NCBI GenBank assembly: GCA_029261965.1
Contig: JAJDAH010000145.1
Span: 1-49,771 of the forward strand
Source of the DNA: Polyangiaceae bacterium
GTDB lineage: Bacteria; Myxococcota_A; Polyangia; Polyangiales; Polyangiaceae
Reading direction: 5' to 3'
DNA length: 49,771 bases
The notes beneath the pieces are model-generated. The model made no database searches. It was not told the DNA's origin and saw nothing but the letters and a program-made list of their open reading frames with translations. Of this stretch, positions 26,779 through 35,143 are shown piece by piece; positions within the stretch are counted from its first letter, which is position 1; the number at the start of each line of letters is the position of its first letter. The position numbers were made by a program, and so were the translations under genes.

Positions 26779-26980
26779 CGCAACTCCTTCACGTGGTGAC
26801 TGATATCCATCACTGTCGCATATCCATCAATACCATGAAATCTCTTTTTCATTTAACTTCTTTCGTTACCATGATGAGTTCTGAAGCATTATTATTGTCT
26901 CACCTGGTACATCGCAGATATTTCGTGATTCGAAAATCCGCACACTTACGCACGGCACGACGATTGCTTTGGTTGGACCC
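26779..26980. promoter_or_regulatory. AT-rich divergent promoter region
   Basis: The spacer between the sensor/RsbR pair and the 17-gene plus-strand run is markedly AT-rich compared with everything around it, especially 26800-26960. It contains a direct repeat ATATCCATCA (26803-26812 and 26820-26829, 17 bases apart). No textbook -35/-10 pair stands out on the plus strand. It should drive both transcription units. Confidence 0.5.
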
Positions 26981-28018
26981 ATGGCACCATTCAAACGACT
27001 GAATCTCTGGCGCACCGCGGCAACTGCATCCGCTGGCCTCGTGGCCGCGCTCGCGCTGGGCTCTTCCCCCAGTCACGCGCATCGCCCTGGCACCGTGGTC
27101 CAGGCATCCGCCGGAGACACAGGCCGGGGATTCATGACGCTTCCGCTGTGGCGAGGAGCCGCGGTTCCCGACGAATTTCTAGTCAAAGCGACTCCGGGAA
27201 ACTGCCGACGTCACATCCAGGCCACCTACATCTGGGACGAATCAGCCAACTGGGTGCGGCTGCGACTTCGCGGCCACGGCGTGCTCGAGGCACTGCCGAG
27301 CATCGAGCGGACCGAAGGCGTGGACTACTTTCCGAACCCGTTTTGGCCCGAGCCCGAGGACTTCGAAGATGGCCGCTACCAGTTCTGGACGATCGCTGGC
27401 ACCGACGTGACCACCTTCTACTACAGCGCGGTCACCCTCGAGCTGCTCGGGAGCGAGTGGGATTTCGAGACCGCGCCCGAGGCGGCGATCCCCGTGGAGC
27501 TCCCGACCTTCTCGGCGCTGCCGACACCGTTTTTTCAGCCCGACGAAAACGGCAACGTCGACGTGACCTTCGAGTACGAGTACGACCAAATGCTCCGCGG
27601 GGACCTGCCCGAGTTCGCGCACACCCTCGGCTCGTTCATCCCCCACACCCTCTGCAAGACCGACCCGTTTCGCTACGACCGAACGAGCACTCGTCCTTAC
27701 GCGACGACCTTGCCGGCGTCCGAAGCCAAGTCTTTCCGGGAATTTCTGCGCAACGGTCTGGTCTTCGACCTGACGATCGAGCCTCCGAGCTATCACGCAT
27801 GGCCGCCGCTGACGACGATGGCCGGCGTCTACTCGAACGCCGCCGCCGTTGCCGGCAACGTACCGCTCGGTTGGTCGGTCGATTTCGAAGCCGTCTTCGC
27901 CGGACTCGCGCCTCCGATCCGACGCTTCCCCACCGCGGACACCTGCGTCGATTACTTCAAGCCGAAGCGAGACCGCGACTTCGACGTCTGTGCCCCACCA
28001 CCCGGAGGTGCGCCGTGA
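26981..28018 (+). CDS. Secreted protein of unknown function, first gene of the long operon
   Basis: 345 residues from the ATG at 26981 (an in-frame TTG lies at 26969). A signal peptide (AGLVAALALGSSPSHAHR, probable cleavage after SHA) leads to a roughly 300-residue domain rich in aromatics, Asp and Pro with only three Cys, near positions expected for one disulfide. No family recognised. It overlaps the dihaem lipoprotein gene by four bases (GTGA), so the two products are probably made in fixed ratio and may work together in the periplasm. Confidence 0.8.
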   Translation: MAPFKRLNLWRTAATASAGLVAALALGSSPSHAHRPGTVVQASAGDTGRGFMTLPLWRGAAVPDEFLVKATPGNCRRHIQATYIWDESANWVRLRLRGHGVLEALPSIERTEGVDYFPNPFWPEPEDFEDGRYQFWTIAGTDVTTFYYSAVTLELLGSEWDFETAPEAAIPVELPTFSALPTPFFQPDENGNVDVTFEYEYDQMLRGDLPEFAHTLGSFIPHTLCKTDPFRYDRTSTRPYATTLPASEAKSFREFLRNGLVFDLTIEPPSYHAWPPLTTMAGVYSNAAAVAGNVPLGWSVDFEAVFAGLAPPIRRFPTADTCVDYFKPKRDRDFDVCAPPPGGAP

Positions 28019-29418
28019 ACCGCTCGAGACTCATGCACGCCGCGGCCACCGCCGCCACGCTCGGTACCGCCGCCACGCTCGGTACCGCCTGCCAGCTCTC
28101 GGCACCGGCGGACGAAGAGCCACTTGTCGACCTCGACACCATTCGGTCCGAGCTGCGCCTCGACGCCGATTCGTTTCTCAACACGGGTACTCGAAGCTTG
28201 CACCTCGAACGCAACTTGCGTTTTGCGTCCGCCCGGTCTGGCGCCGACGCCGACAACGGCCGCGCGCTCTTCGGTCTCGCCGCCGACGGCGAGACCATCG
28301 ATACGAGCGGCGCACTCTTCGAGGGGCCGTCGCTAGCCTTCGAAGGACTAGTCGTCAGCAACGGGCGGGCCTGCGCGTCTTGTCACCGCGGACGCTCACT
28401 CTCCTTCGGGATGCCACCCCCACCTATCGATGCTCACATCCCCGACACAGATCCGGTCCTCACTGGGGTCGACGCCGACGCGCAAGGTGATCCAGAAGCG
28501 CTCGAGGTGCTCGTGGACCTCGGGCTCTTCAAGTATCGCCCCAACCGGTTCAACCCAGCCAGACCGGCGGAGGATCCGTACCGACGTGTCTTCTTTTGGC
28601 GCAAGTCTCCGCCGCTCGTGAATGTGGTCTTCAGCCGTGGATTTCTGCTCGATGGGCGCGCGCGGGTCATGTTCGAAGCCGCGCGAGGCGCGGTGTTCAG
28701 CCACACGCAATCCTCCGACCAGAGATTCGACGACTTGTTTTCGCTGCCGGACGCCTTCGACATGGAGGCATTCATGTTCGAGCAGCTGAGCGACCCCCGG
28801 CTCGGAGCCCTGCTGGACGAAAACCACCCCGACCACGACGCCCTGGCCGGCGATCCGTTCCACACGGTGGAGCTCCGGACCCACGCCGCGCGTCGCGGAA
28901 AGCGGGTTTTCATCCGCGATTGCATGAGCTGCCACAACACCCCCAACGTCTTCAACGATCTGGCCAACGTGCAGGGGCTGGGCTCAGACCCAAATCGCCC
29001 GCCGACGTTCCCCGCGTTCGGACCGAACACCGGGCGAGCTTTCAACATTGGCGTTTCGGAACGAAACGCGCACGGCTTGCGCTTCACCGAGCCAGCTTCC
29101 GATGGAAGCTTTGCCCCTGTCGTCATTCCGCTGATCAACGAAAACGGCAGCGTCGACGAGCACACGGTCACGTTCGACATCGGTCTCGCGGCGACTACGG
29201 GCCGTGCCGAGGACATCGGACGCTTCAAAGTTCCTCAACTTCGCAACATCCGGAGCCTCGGGCCGTACTTCCACGACAACTCGGCGGCGACGCTCGCTGA
29301 CGTCGTCGAATACTTCAACAGCGACGCCTACAACGAATCAGCCGACGGGCGCCGCCACCGTATTCGGCAGTCTCGGAGGGAGCGGCGTGACTTGGTGCGG
29401 TTTCTCGAGGCGCTATAG
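28015..29418 (+). CDS. MauG/CcpA-like dihaem cytochrome c lipoprotein
   Basis: 467 residues from a GTG with GGAGG seven bases upstream. The signal peptide has TLGTACQLS, suggesting lipidation. Two haem-binding motifs are present, CASCH (about 120-124) and CMSCH (about 303-307), in the spacing of bacterial dihaem cytochrome c peroxidases and MauG-type enzymes. The late R-N-I-R-S-L-G-P-Y-F-H-D-N-S-A-A-T-L-A-D-V-V stretch is the family's C-terminal signature. It would reduce peroxide or oxidise a protein or small substrate in the periplasm. The frame extends 5' but only as a shadow of the preceding gene. Confidence 0.88.
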   Translation: MNRSRLMHAAATAATLGTAATLGTACQLSAPADEEPLVDLDTIRSELRLDADSFLNTGTRSLHLERNLRFASARSGADADNGRALFGLAADGETIDTSGALFEGPSLAFEGLVVSNGRACASCHRGRSLSFGMPPPPIDAHIPDTDPVLTGVDADAQGDPEALEVLVDLGLFKYRPNRFNPARPAEDPYRRVFFWRKSPPLVNVVFSRGFLLDGRARVMFEAARGAVFSHTQSSDQRFDDLFSLPDAFDMEAFMFEQLSDPRLGALLDENHPDHDALAGDPFHTVELRTHAARRGKRVFIRDCMSCHNTPNVFNDLANVQGLGSDPNRPPTFPAFGPNTGRAFNIGVSERNAHGLRFTEPASDGSFAPVVIPLINENGSVDEHTVTFDIGLAATTGRAEDIGRFKVPQLRNIRSLGPYFHDNSAATLADVVEYFNSDAYNESADGRRHRIRQSRRERRDLVRFLEAL

Positions 29419-29441
29419 GTCCTTGGCCGGGGGAGTGAACG

Positions 29442-30173
29442 ATGAAAAGTGTGCTCGAGCTCATCGAAAAGCGCCGCCGCAAGTACGAAGACCATCCCTA
29501 CATTCGCTACCTGCTCGACGATAGCCGTAGCCCCCAAGAGCGGCTCGCCTACGCGCCCTTCGCCAGCCACTTCGTGCTGACATTTTCCGAGTTCAACCGG
29601 TACTTCCTCCACAGCGAAAGAGGAAGCCGCGATATGCACCAGCAGTCCGTCGACAAGCACGCCAAGGAAGACTCGCGCCACTACGCCTGGTTCCTCGAGG
29701 ACCTGCAGTCGCTCGGCTACGACGCCGAGTGCCGATTCACCGACGCACTCCGGTTCGTGTGGGGTGATCTCGGCCGCAGAACCCGCGAGCTGGGGTACTA
29801 CGCCATCGGCGTCGCAAGGGATGCCGACCCCGAGATTCGGTTGGTCATCGTCGAAGCGATGGAAGCCATGGGTAACGTCTGGCTCCGCGCCACGCTCGAA
29901 GCTGCCAAAAAGCACCCGAACTACGAGCGACTCATCTACTTCGGCCAGTATCACCTCGACCGTGAAACGGGACATGCCATCGGCAGCGAGCACGAAGAAA
30001 TCGCCCGCATCGATCTGGGAGATCGGCGCCGTGCCGGGGCAATCCCCATCGTTCATGGCTTGTTCGACCGGATGGAGGCCTTCAACCAGGAGATCCTCGA
30101 ACGGGTGGGGTCCGCTTATTCGGCGGACGGGGCGGACCCGGGGTCGGCCATCCCGGATTTCATGAAGTTCTGA
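29442..30173 (+). CDS. Haem-oxygenase-fold candidate metalloenzyme
   Basis: 243 residues, cytoplasmic, all-helical by appearance, preceded by GGGGGAG. It resembles the haem-oxygenase-like / iron-containing redox enzyme group (PF14518-like, HDO). Clusters of potential metal ligands occur on successive helices: D-K-H-A-K-E-D-S-R-H-Y-A-W-F-L-E-D-L near residue 75 and YHLDRETGHAIGSEHEEI near residue 170. HDO-type enzymes use a diiron centre for N-oxygenation, desaturation or C-C cleavage. Position directly before two flavin monooxygenase-like genes supports an oxidative role. Fold assignment is moderate and the substrate unknown. Confidence 0.55.
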   Translation: MKSVLELIEKRRRKYEDHPYIRYLLDDSRSPQERLAYAPFASHFVLTFSEFNRYFLHSERGSRDMHQQSVDKHAKEDSRHYAWFLEDLQSLGYDAECRFTDALRFVWGDLGRRTRELGYYAIGVARDADPEIRLVIVEAMEAMGNVWLRATLEAAKKHPNYERLIYFGQYHLDRETGHAIGSEHEEIARIDLGDRRRAGAIPIVHGLFDRMEAFNQEILERVGSAYSADGADPGSAIPDFMKF

Positions 30174-30260
30174 TCTACAGCCCGCCGTGGGGCAAAGACC
30201 CTCCGTGTTCATCCGGAACTACAATTACTTTGAAGTCGTCTAAGCTTGTTGCCAGATCCC
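30174..30260. other. 87-base gap inside the long operon
   Basis: One of the two largest gaps in the 17-gene run; it is AT-richer toward its 3' end and could hold an internal promoter for the flavoprotein and rsb genes, but no clear motif was found. Confidence 0.3.
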
Positions 30261-31910
30261 ATGACCCACGAGATCGTCCAATACTGCATCGTCGGCGCCG
30301 GCCCAGCGGGGCTACAGATGGCGTACTTCCTCGAACGCGCTGGACGAAGCTACGTCGTTCTCGAAGCCAACGAGCTCGCCGGCAGCTTCTTCGAGAGCTA
30401 CCCGCGACATCGCAAGCTGCTCTCGATCAACAAGCGGCACACCGGTCGGTCCGACGCGGAGTTCAACCTCCGACACGACTGGAACTCGCTCTTGAGCGAT
30501 CGCCCCGATCTGCGCATGGCCGAGTTCAGCCGCGAGTACTTTCCGAAAGCCGACGACCTGGTCCGCTACCTGGGCTCGTTCGCGACGAGTCTCGGCCTCG
30601 AGATCCGCTACGGCCAACGAGTCCGAAGAGTCGAACGCGACGGCAGCTCGGGGCCATTCGTCGTCACGAACGAGCGTGGCGAGCGGCTCGCTTGCTCCTC
30701 TCTAATCGTTGGGACCGGGATGGGCGCACCGCACGTGCCCGAGGTTCCCGGCATCGAGCTGGCTGAGGGCTACGAAACGATGAACCTCGCGCTCGAAGAA
30801 TACGAAAACCAGAGCGTGCTCATTCTGGGAAAAGGCAACTCGGCGTTCGAGACCGCCGACCACCTCATTCCAGCGACGTCGGTCATACACGTGCTGAGCC
30901 CGACGCCTCTTCGCCTGGCGTGGGATTCGCGATTCGTCGGCCACCTTCGAGCGGTGAACAACAACCTGCTCGACACTTACCACCTCAAATCCCAAAACGC
31001 CGTCATCGACGCCGAGCTTCTCTCGATCGAGAAAACGGCCGACGGGAAGCTCCGGGTGTGTTTCGCGCCGATTCATGCCCCGAACGAATCCGAGCAAATC
31101 GAATACGATCGGGTGATCCGTTGCACCGGGTTTCGCTTCGAAACGAAGATCTTCTCGGAATCTACCACCCCAAAAATGTCGGCGTGCGGACGCCTCCCCC
31201 AGCTGACTTCGGGGTTCGAGGCCGTCGGCGTCGACGACATGTTCTTCATTGGCGCCCCAATGCAGTCGCTGGACTACAAGCGCACGCAATCGGCGTTCAT
31301 TCACGGTTTTCGCTACAACATCCGCTCGCTCTTTCATTTGCTCGAGCGCCGCTACCACGGGGTCGCTCTACCCGGCGCGCTGCTCGACCCCGAACCGCGC
31401 AAGTTGGCGGCGACAATCCTCGACCGCATGAACGTGGTCTCTTCTCTGTGGCAGCAGGTCGGCTTTCTGGCGGACATGCTGATTCTGCCGCGTGGTGACG
31501 AACGGAAGGTGCGCACGTTGCACGATCTGCCCTACGACTACCTGGTCGAGCACGGGCCCGAGCTCGCCGATGGCCGCGACTTCTACGTTTGCATGTTTCG
31601 AATCGGAAAGAGCCCGGACAACCCCTTCGACTACGCTCGCAACAGCAATCCCTACGAGGGCGACACCAGCACCGAAATCCACCCCAAGCTCGAGCTGTAT
31701 CGGGAAGGACAGCTGGTCGACGAGTTCCACGTGCTCGAGGACTTCCTCGCTGATTGGAGTGGCAACGACTACGTCGAATCCACCGCGGAGTTTCTCGCGC
31801 ACTCGATGCGAGGAGAGCCCGCCCCGAAGAAGAAGCTCGACCGACCGCGGAGCATCGTTCGGGGCGCTGGCATGAGACTCGTCAACACGGGACGGGAGGC
31901 GGAACGATGA
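30261..31910 (+). CDS. FOXRED2/ERFAD-like FAD-dependent oxidoreductase (copy 1)
   Basis: 549 residues from the ATG at 30261. An FAD-binding Rossmann motif GAGPAGLQMAYFL is at residues 12-24, followed by RHRKLLSINKRHTG and LRHDWNSLL. The NADPH-binding motif GKGNSAFETADH is near residue 190, and LRAVNNNLLDTYHLKSQN follows. These blocks are those of eukaryotic FOXRED2 (ERFAD), an ER-lumen flavoprotein, rather than of ordinary bacterial flavin monooxygenases. No signal peptide is present, so it should act in the cytoplasm. It overlaps the second copy by four bases. The reaction is unknown; NAD(P)H-dependent oxygenation or reduction is inferred from the two nucleotide sites. Confidence 0.88.
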   Translation: MTHEIVQYCIVGAGPAGLQMAYFLERAGRSYVVLEANELAGSFFESYPRHRKLLSINKRHTGRSDAEFNLRHDWNSLLSDRPDLRMAEFSREYFPKADDLVRYLGSFATSLGLEIRYGQRVRRVERDGSSGPFVVTNERGERLACSSLIVGTGMGAPHVPEVPGIELAEGYETMNLALEEYENQSVLILGKGNSAFETADHLIPATSVIHVLSPTPLRLAWDSRFVGHLRAVNNNLLDTYHLKSQNAVIDAELLSIEKTADGKLRVCFAPIHAPNESEQIEYDRVIRCTGFRFETKIFSESTTPKMSACGRLPQLTSGFEAVGVDDMFFIGAPMQSLDYKRTQSAFIHGFRYNIRSLFHLLERRYHGVALPGALLDPEPRKLAATILDRMNVVSSLWQQVGFLADMLILPRGDERKVRTLHDLPYDYLVEHGPELADGRDFYVCMFRIGKSPDNPFDYARNSNPYEGDTSTEIHPKLELYREGQLVDEFHVLEDFLADWSGNDYVESTAEFLAHSMRGEPAPKKKLDRPRSIVRGAGMRLVNTGREAER

Positions 31911-33505
31911 CGCATGTTCGAAACATCGTGCTAGGGGCCGGACCAGCCGGGCTTCAGATGGCGTACTTCCTTGCACAGAAGGGAGAGCCCTACGTCGTGC
32001 TCGAGCGCAACGACAACGCGGGCTCCTTCTTCGAAAGACATCCACGGCATCGCACCCTGCTTTCGATCAACAAGCGCTACACCGGATGCAAAGACCTCGA
32101 ATCGCGCCGACGATACGACTGGAACTCGCTTCTGTGCCCTGAAGAGGAGCTCCAGTTCGTCGAGTACACCAACGAGTACTTCCCGGACTCCGCGCACCTG
32201 GTTCGCTATCTCGGCGACTTTGCCAAGTACCATGGCCTGGAGATCCGCTACGGCGCGACGGTCCGGCAGGTGAGCCGCGCGGAAGTTGGATTCTTGCTCG
32301 CCACCGAAGACGGCGAGGAACTTTCCTGTGACCGTCTCTTCGTCGGTACCGGCTTTACGCAGGAGAACCTTCCCGAAATCGACGGGCTCGAGCTTTGCGA
32401 CACCTACGACGGCGTCTCGGTCGACGCGAACGACTTTCTCGACCGGCGTGTGATGATCGTCGGCAAGGGCAACTCGGCGTTCGAAACCGCGGACCATCTG
32501 GTCGGAACCACGCGCAAGATGTGGGTCTGCGGCCCGCGCACCGTACGCTTGGCGTGGGCGTCGCACTACGTCGGCGATCTGCGCGCCGTCAACAACAACT
32601 ACCTGGACACCTACCAGCTCAAAGCCCAGAACAACATTCTCGACGGCGAGCTCCGTTCGGTACGGCGCGACGCCAAGAATCGGGATCTCGTAGCGACCGT
32701 GTACTTCGAGTCACGACAGAGAAGCTACGACTATCACTGCGACCACGTCGTCCTCTGTACGGGGTTTCGCTTCGACCCCGGCATCTTCGCCGAAGGATGC
32801 GAGCCCGAAATGCGACAGTGCGGCCGGCTACCTCTGATGACTTGCGAGTGGGAGTCGACGAACTTGCCCGAGATGTTTTTCATCGGGACGCTGATGCAAG
32901 CCCGCGACTACCGCCGCACGATGTCGGCGTTCATCCACGGATTCCGACACAACATCGAGGCGCTCGACCGCATTCTGGACTGCCGTACCGGAGCGCCCTG
33001 GCGAGCGCGCGGCGTGTTTCCGCAATGCGCAGGGGAGCTCGCCAAGCTGTTGATCCAACGCTTGAGCACTTCGGCGGGGCTGTTGCTGCAACCGGGATTT
33101 CTTTGCGACGCCGTCGTGCTCGACGACGAAGGAGCATCGGTCGAATACCTGCGGGACCTGCCGGTAGACTACGCGCACGAAAAACTGCTGCCGAAGCATC
33201 GCTGTGTCTATCTCGCGGCGCTCGAATACAAGAAGCAGGATCTGTCGATGGACCCCTTTGCGATGCCCCGCGGCGTCGGCGTGGCGGAGGACTACTACAT
33301 TCATCCGATCCTCCGTCGATACGAGGAGGGCAGGCTCACCGGTAGATTTTATCTGCCGGACGACCTCGACAACGACTGGCGGGACGACCCGGAGCACCAC
33401 GCCGCGCTCGAAGCCTGTTTTGCGCGCGAGCTCGGTGGGCCCGACGTCGCAGCGACATCGGACTCGGGCTTCACCGACGTGCCGAGCACGTCGGCCGCCG
33501 AGTGA
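31907..33505 (+). CDS. FOXRED2/ERFAD-like FAD-dependent oxidoreductase (copy 2)
   Basis: 532 residues, ATG in an ATGA overlap and preceded by GGGAGG. It is a tandem paralogue of the preceding protein: GAGPAGLQMAYFL at 10-22, RHRTLLSINKRYTG, YDWNSLL, GKGNSAFETADH near 185 and LRAVNNNYLDTYQLKAQNN. The two copies share these blocks but have diverged over most of their length, so the duplication is old and the two may form a heterodimer or act in sequence. Both nucleotide-binding motifs are intact. The last 30 residues are a low-complexity Ser/Ala/Thr tail. Confidence 0.88.
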   Translation: MTHVRNIVLGAGPAGLQMAYFLAQKGEPYVVLERNDNAGSFFERHPRHRTLLSINKRYTGCKDLESRRRYDWNSLLCPEEELQFVEYTNEYFPDSAHLVRYLGDFAKYHGLEIRYGATVRQVSRAEVGFLLATEDGEELSCDRLFVGTGFTQENLPEIDGLELCDTYDGVSVDANDFLDRRVMIVGKGNSAFETADHLVGTTRKMWVCGPRTVRLAWASHYVGDLRAVNNNYLDTYQLKAQNNILDGELRSVRRDAKNRDLVATVYFESRQRSYDYHCDHVVLCTGFRFDPGIFAEGCEPEMRQCGRLPLMTCEWESTNLPEMFFIGTLMQARDYRRTMSAFIHGFRHNIEALDRILDCRTGAPWRARGVFPQCAGELAKLLIQRLSTSAGLLLQPGFLCDAVVLDDEGASVEYLRDLPVDYAHEKLLPKHRCVYLAALEYKKQDLSMDPFAMPRGVGVAEDYYIHPILRRYEEGRLTGRFYLPDDLDNDWRDDPEHHAALEACFARELGGPDVAATSDSGFTDVPSTSAAE

Positions 33506-33526
33506 CCTCGGTCCGCAAAGGGTTTC

Positions 33527-34153
33527 GTGGACCAGTACGACAGGCTGCTCACCCTGCTCTCCGGATACGTCTCCCCGCTGAACGCACGGAGTGTCCTGAA
33601 CCGCGCGCTGAGCCATCCTCGCATCGAGCGGCACCAGCTCGTCGAGCGGCGTCTCGCAGAGATCGTGCCCCGCATCGGGCGCGCAGCGCAGCTCTTCATC
33701 GATCCCGCGCGGAGCGACAGCCTGGAAAAGGAGCTCCGCGCACTCGTTGGCGACCGCGCGCCACCCACCAGGATCCTCGTCGAAATCAACGGCGAAGCCG
33801 ACATCGTCCGCGCCCGCGCCGCGGGCCGACGCATTTGCGAGACCTTCGAGATCAATGGGTTTTCGGTCCAAAAGGTCGCCACGATCATCAGCGAGCTCAG
33901 CCGAAACATCGCGAGCTACGTCGGTCGCGGTCAGCTCGAGATCGTTCCCATCTCGGGGCGCCCGCCGCGAGTGCAGATTGTCGCCGAGGACGCGGGACCG
34001 GGCATCTCGGGCATCGATCGAATTCTCGCAGGCCAATACAAGAGCAAGACGGGACTGGGTCTCGGCATCTTGGGATCGAAACGTCTCGCCGACAGGTTCG
34101 ACATCCAGACCGGCGCCGGCGGAACCCGCATCGAGGTGGAGGTCATCCTGTGA
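33527..34153 (+). CDS. rsbT: RsbT-like serine kinase / switch protein with N-terminal extension
   Basis: 208 residues from a GTG with AAAGGG five bases upstream. Residues 1-80 are an extra helical segment not found in standard RsbT. The GHKL ATPase part has the N-box ELSRNIASY, G1 box EDAGPGI and G2 box TGLGLGILGSKR, all intact. RsbT phosphorylates RsbS and RsbR in the stressosome core and, once released, activates a downstream partner. It overlaps the phosphatase gene by four bases. The extension might bind an output protein or dimerise. Confidence 0.87.
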   Translation: MDQYDRLLTLLSGYVSPLNARSVLNRALSHPRIERHQLVERRLAEIVPRIGRAAQLFIDPARSDSLEKELRALVGDRAPPTRILVEINGEADIVRARAAGRRICETFEINGFSVQKVATIISELSRNIASYVGRGQLEIVPISGRPPRVQIVAEDAGPGISGIDRILAGQYKSKTGLGLGILGSKRLADRFDIQTGAGGTRIEVEVIL

Positions 34154-34713
34154 CCGTCACCGCCGACGGCGTCTCGTTGCCCAAGCTCGGAGAGGAGCAA
34201 AACGGCGACGCCCTGGTCATACGCATCGAAGGCGACGCCGCTTTACTCGCGGTGGTCGACGCCCTGGGCCACGGCCCATGTGCAGCAGAAGCTGCGCGGT
34301 GTGCCGTCGGCCTACTCGAGGAGGTGGAGCTGGCCAGCAGCCCAGCCGACGTTCTCCGTTGCCTGCACGACGCTTTGAGAGGAAGCCGGGGAGCGGCGGC
34401 CACCATATGCTGCGTGCGGGGATCACGCCTCGATGGATGTGGAGTCGGCAACGTTCAGATGCGAGCGTACGGCGCCCAGGTGCCGATAGTCTCTTCCCCC
34501 GGCATCTTGGGCTCGTCGGTCCGGAGCTATCGAGAGTTTTCGTGCGATCTGGCGGGATCCGCGCGCATCATCCTGTACTCCGACGGCATCGCGTTCCGGC
34601 GATTCGACGACAAACGTGAATCGAGCGTCTGGGAAATGTGCCGGCGGGTCATGGATCGATGTCGCCGCGACCACGACGACGCCACGATTCTGGCGGCCGA
34701 CGTTTTTCTCTGA
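34150..34713 (+). CDS. rsbX: RsbX-like PP2C/SpoIIE-type phosphatase
   Basis: 187 residues, GTG start in a GTGA overlap with a GGAGG upstream. A compact PP2C-like domain: VDALGHGPCAAEAA (metal-binding Asp and GHG), an ILYSDGI strand and C-terminal DDATILAADV with the final metal-binding Asp pair. It matches RsbX, which resets the stressosome by dephosphorylating RsbS and RsbR. At this length it has no sensor domain, consistent with a feedback phosphatase rather than an RsbU-type activator. Confidence 0.85.
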   Translation: MTVTADGVSLPKLGEEQNGDALVIRIEGDAALLAVVDALGHGPCAAEAARCAVGLLEEVELASSPADVLRCLHDALRGSRGAAATICCVRGSRLDGCGVGNVQMRAYGAQVPIVSSPGILGSSVRSYREFSCDLAGSARIILYSDGIAFRRFDDKRESSVWEMCRRVMDRCRRDHDDATILAADVFL

Positions 34714-34723
34714 CGGAGCACTC

Positions 34724-35143
34724 ATGGAAGAACGGTACGAGCGAATTCCGATCATTCAACTCTGGGACCAGCTACTGGTTCCCCTGCAGGGCGACGTCAC
34801 CGATGCGCACGCCGACCGGTTGTGCGACGAAGTGCTCGAACGGCTGAGACGAACCGAAGCGCGAGGCTTGGCCGTCGACATCACTGGTCTGTGGGTCGTC
34901 GACAGCCACCTGTGCGCGACGCTTTCGCGCCTAGCGGCGTCTGCTCAACTCATGGGAACCAAAACCGTGCTCTGCGGCATGAGCCCGTCGATTGCGCTGA
35001 CCCTGCAGACGATGGGTGTCGAGCTCACGGGAGTGAAGATGGCGTTGGATCTCGAAGAAGCGCTCGAGTGGCTCGGGTTCCGCGTCGCGGGGCCCGACCA
35101 CCGACGAGAGCTCGACGGCGAATGGGCTCCGGGCGAGGACTGA
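34724..35143 (+). CDS. rsbS: RsbS-like STAS protein
   Basis: 139 residues. A single STAS domain begins IPIIQLWDQLLVPLQGDV and contains LAVDITGLWVVDSHL, where the Ser after Asp is the expected RsbT phosphorylation site, then LMGTKTVLCGMSPSIALTL. RsbS forms the stressosome core and sequesters RsbT. A polar tail of about 20 residues follows the domain. Ten bases from the phosphatase and directly abutting the next kinase-like gene. Confidence 0.87.
   Translation: MEERYERIPIIQLWDQLLVPLQGDVTDAHADRLCDEVLERLRRTEARGLAVDITGLWVVDSHLCATLSRLAASAQLMGTKTVLCGMSPSIALTLQTMGVELTGVKMALDLEEALEWLGFRVAGPDHRRELDGEWAPGED

Noticed and set aside
27148-28014. N-terminal extension of the dihaem cytochrome to 756 residues
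   Set aside because: The upstream 289 codons are a shadow of the secreted orphan gene; a GTG with GGAGG at 28015 gives a proper lipoprotein signal.
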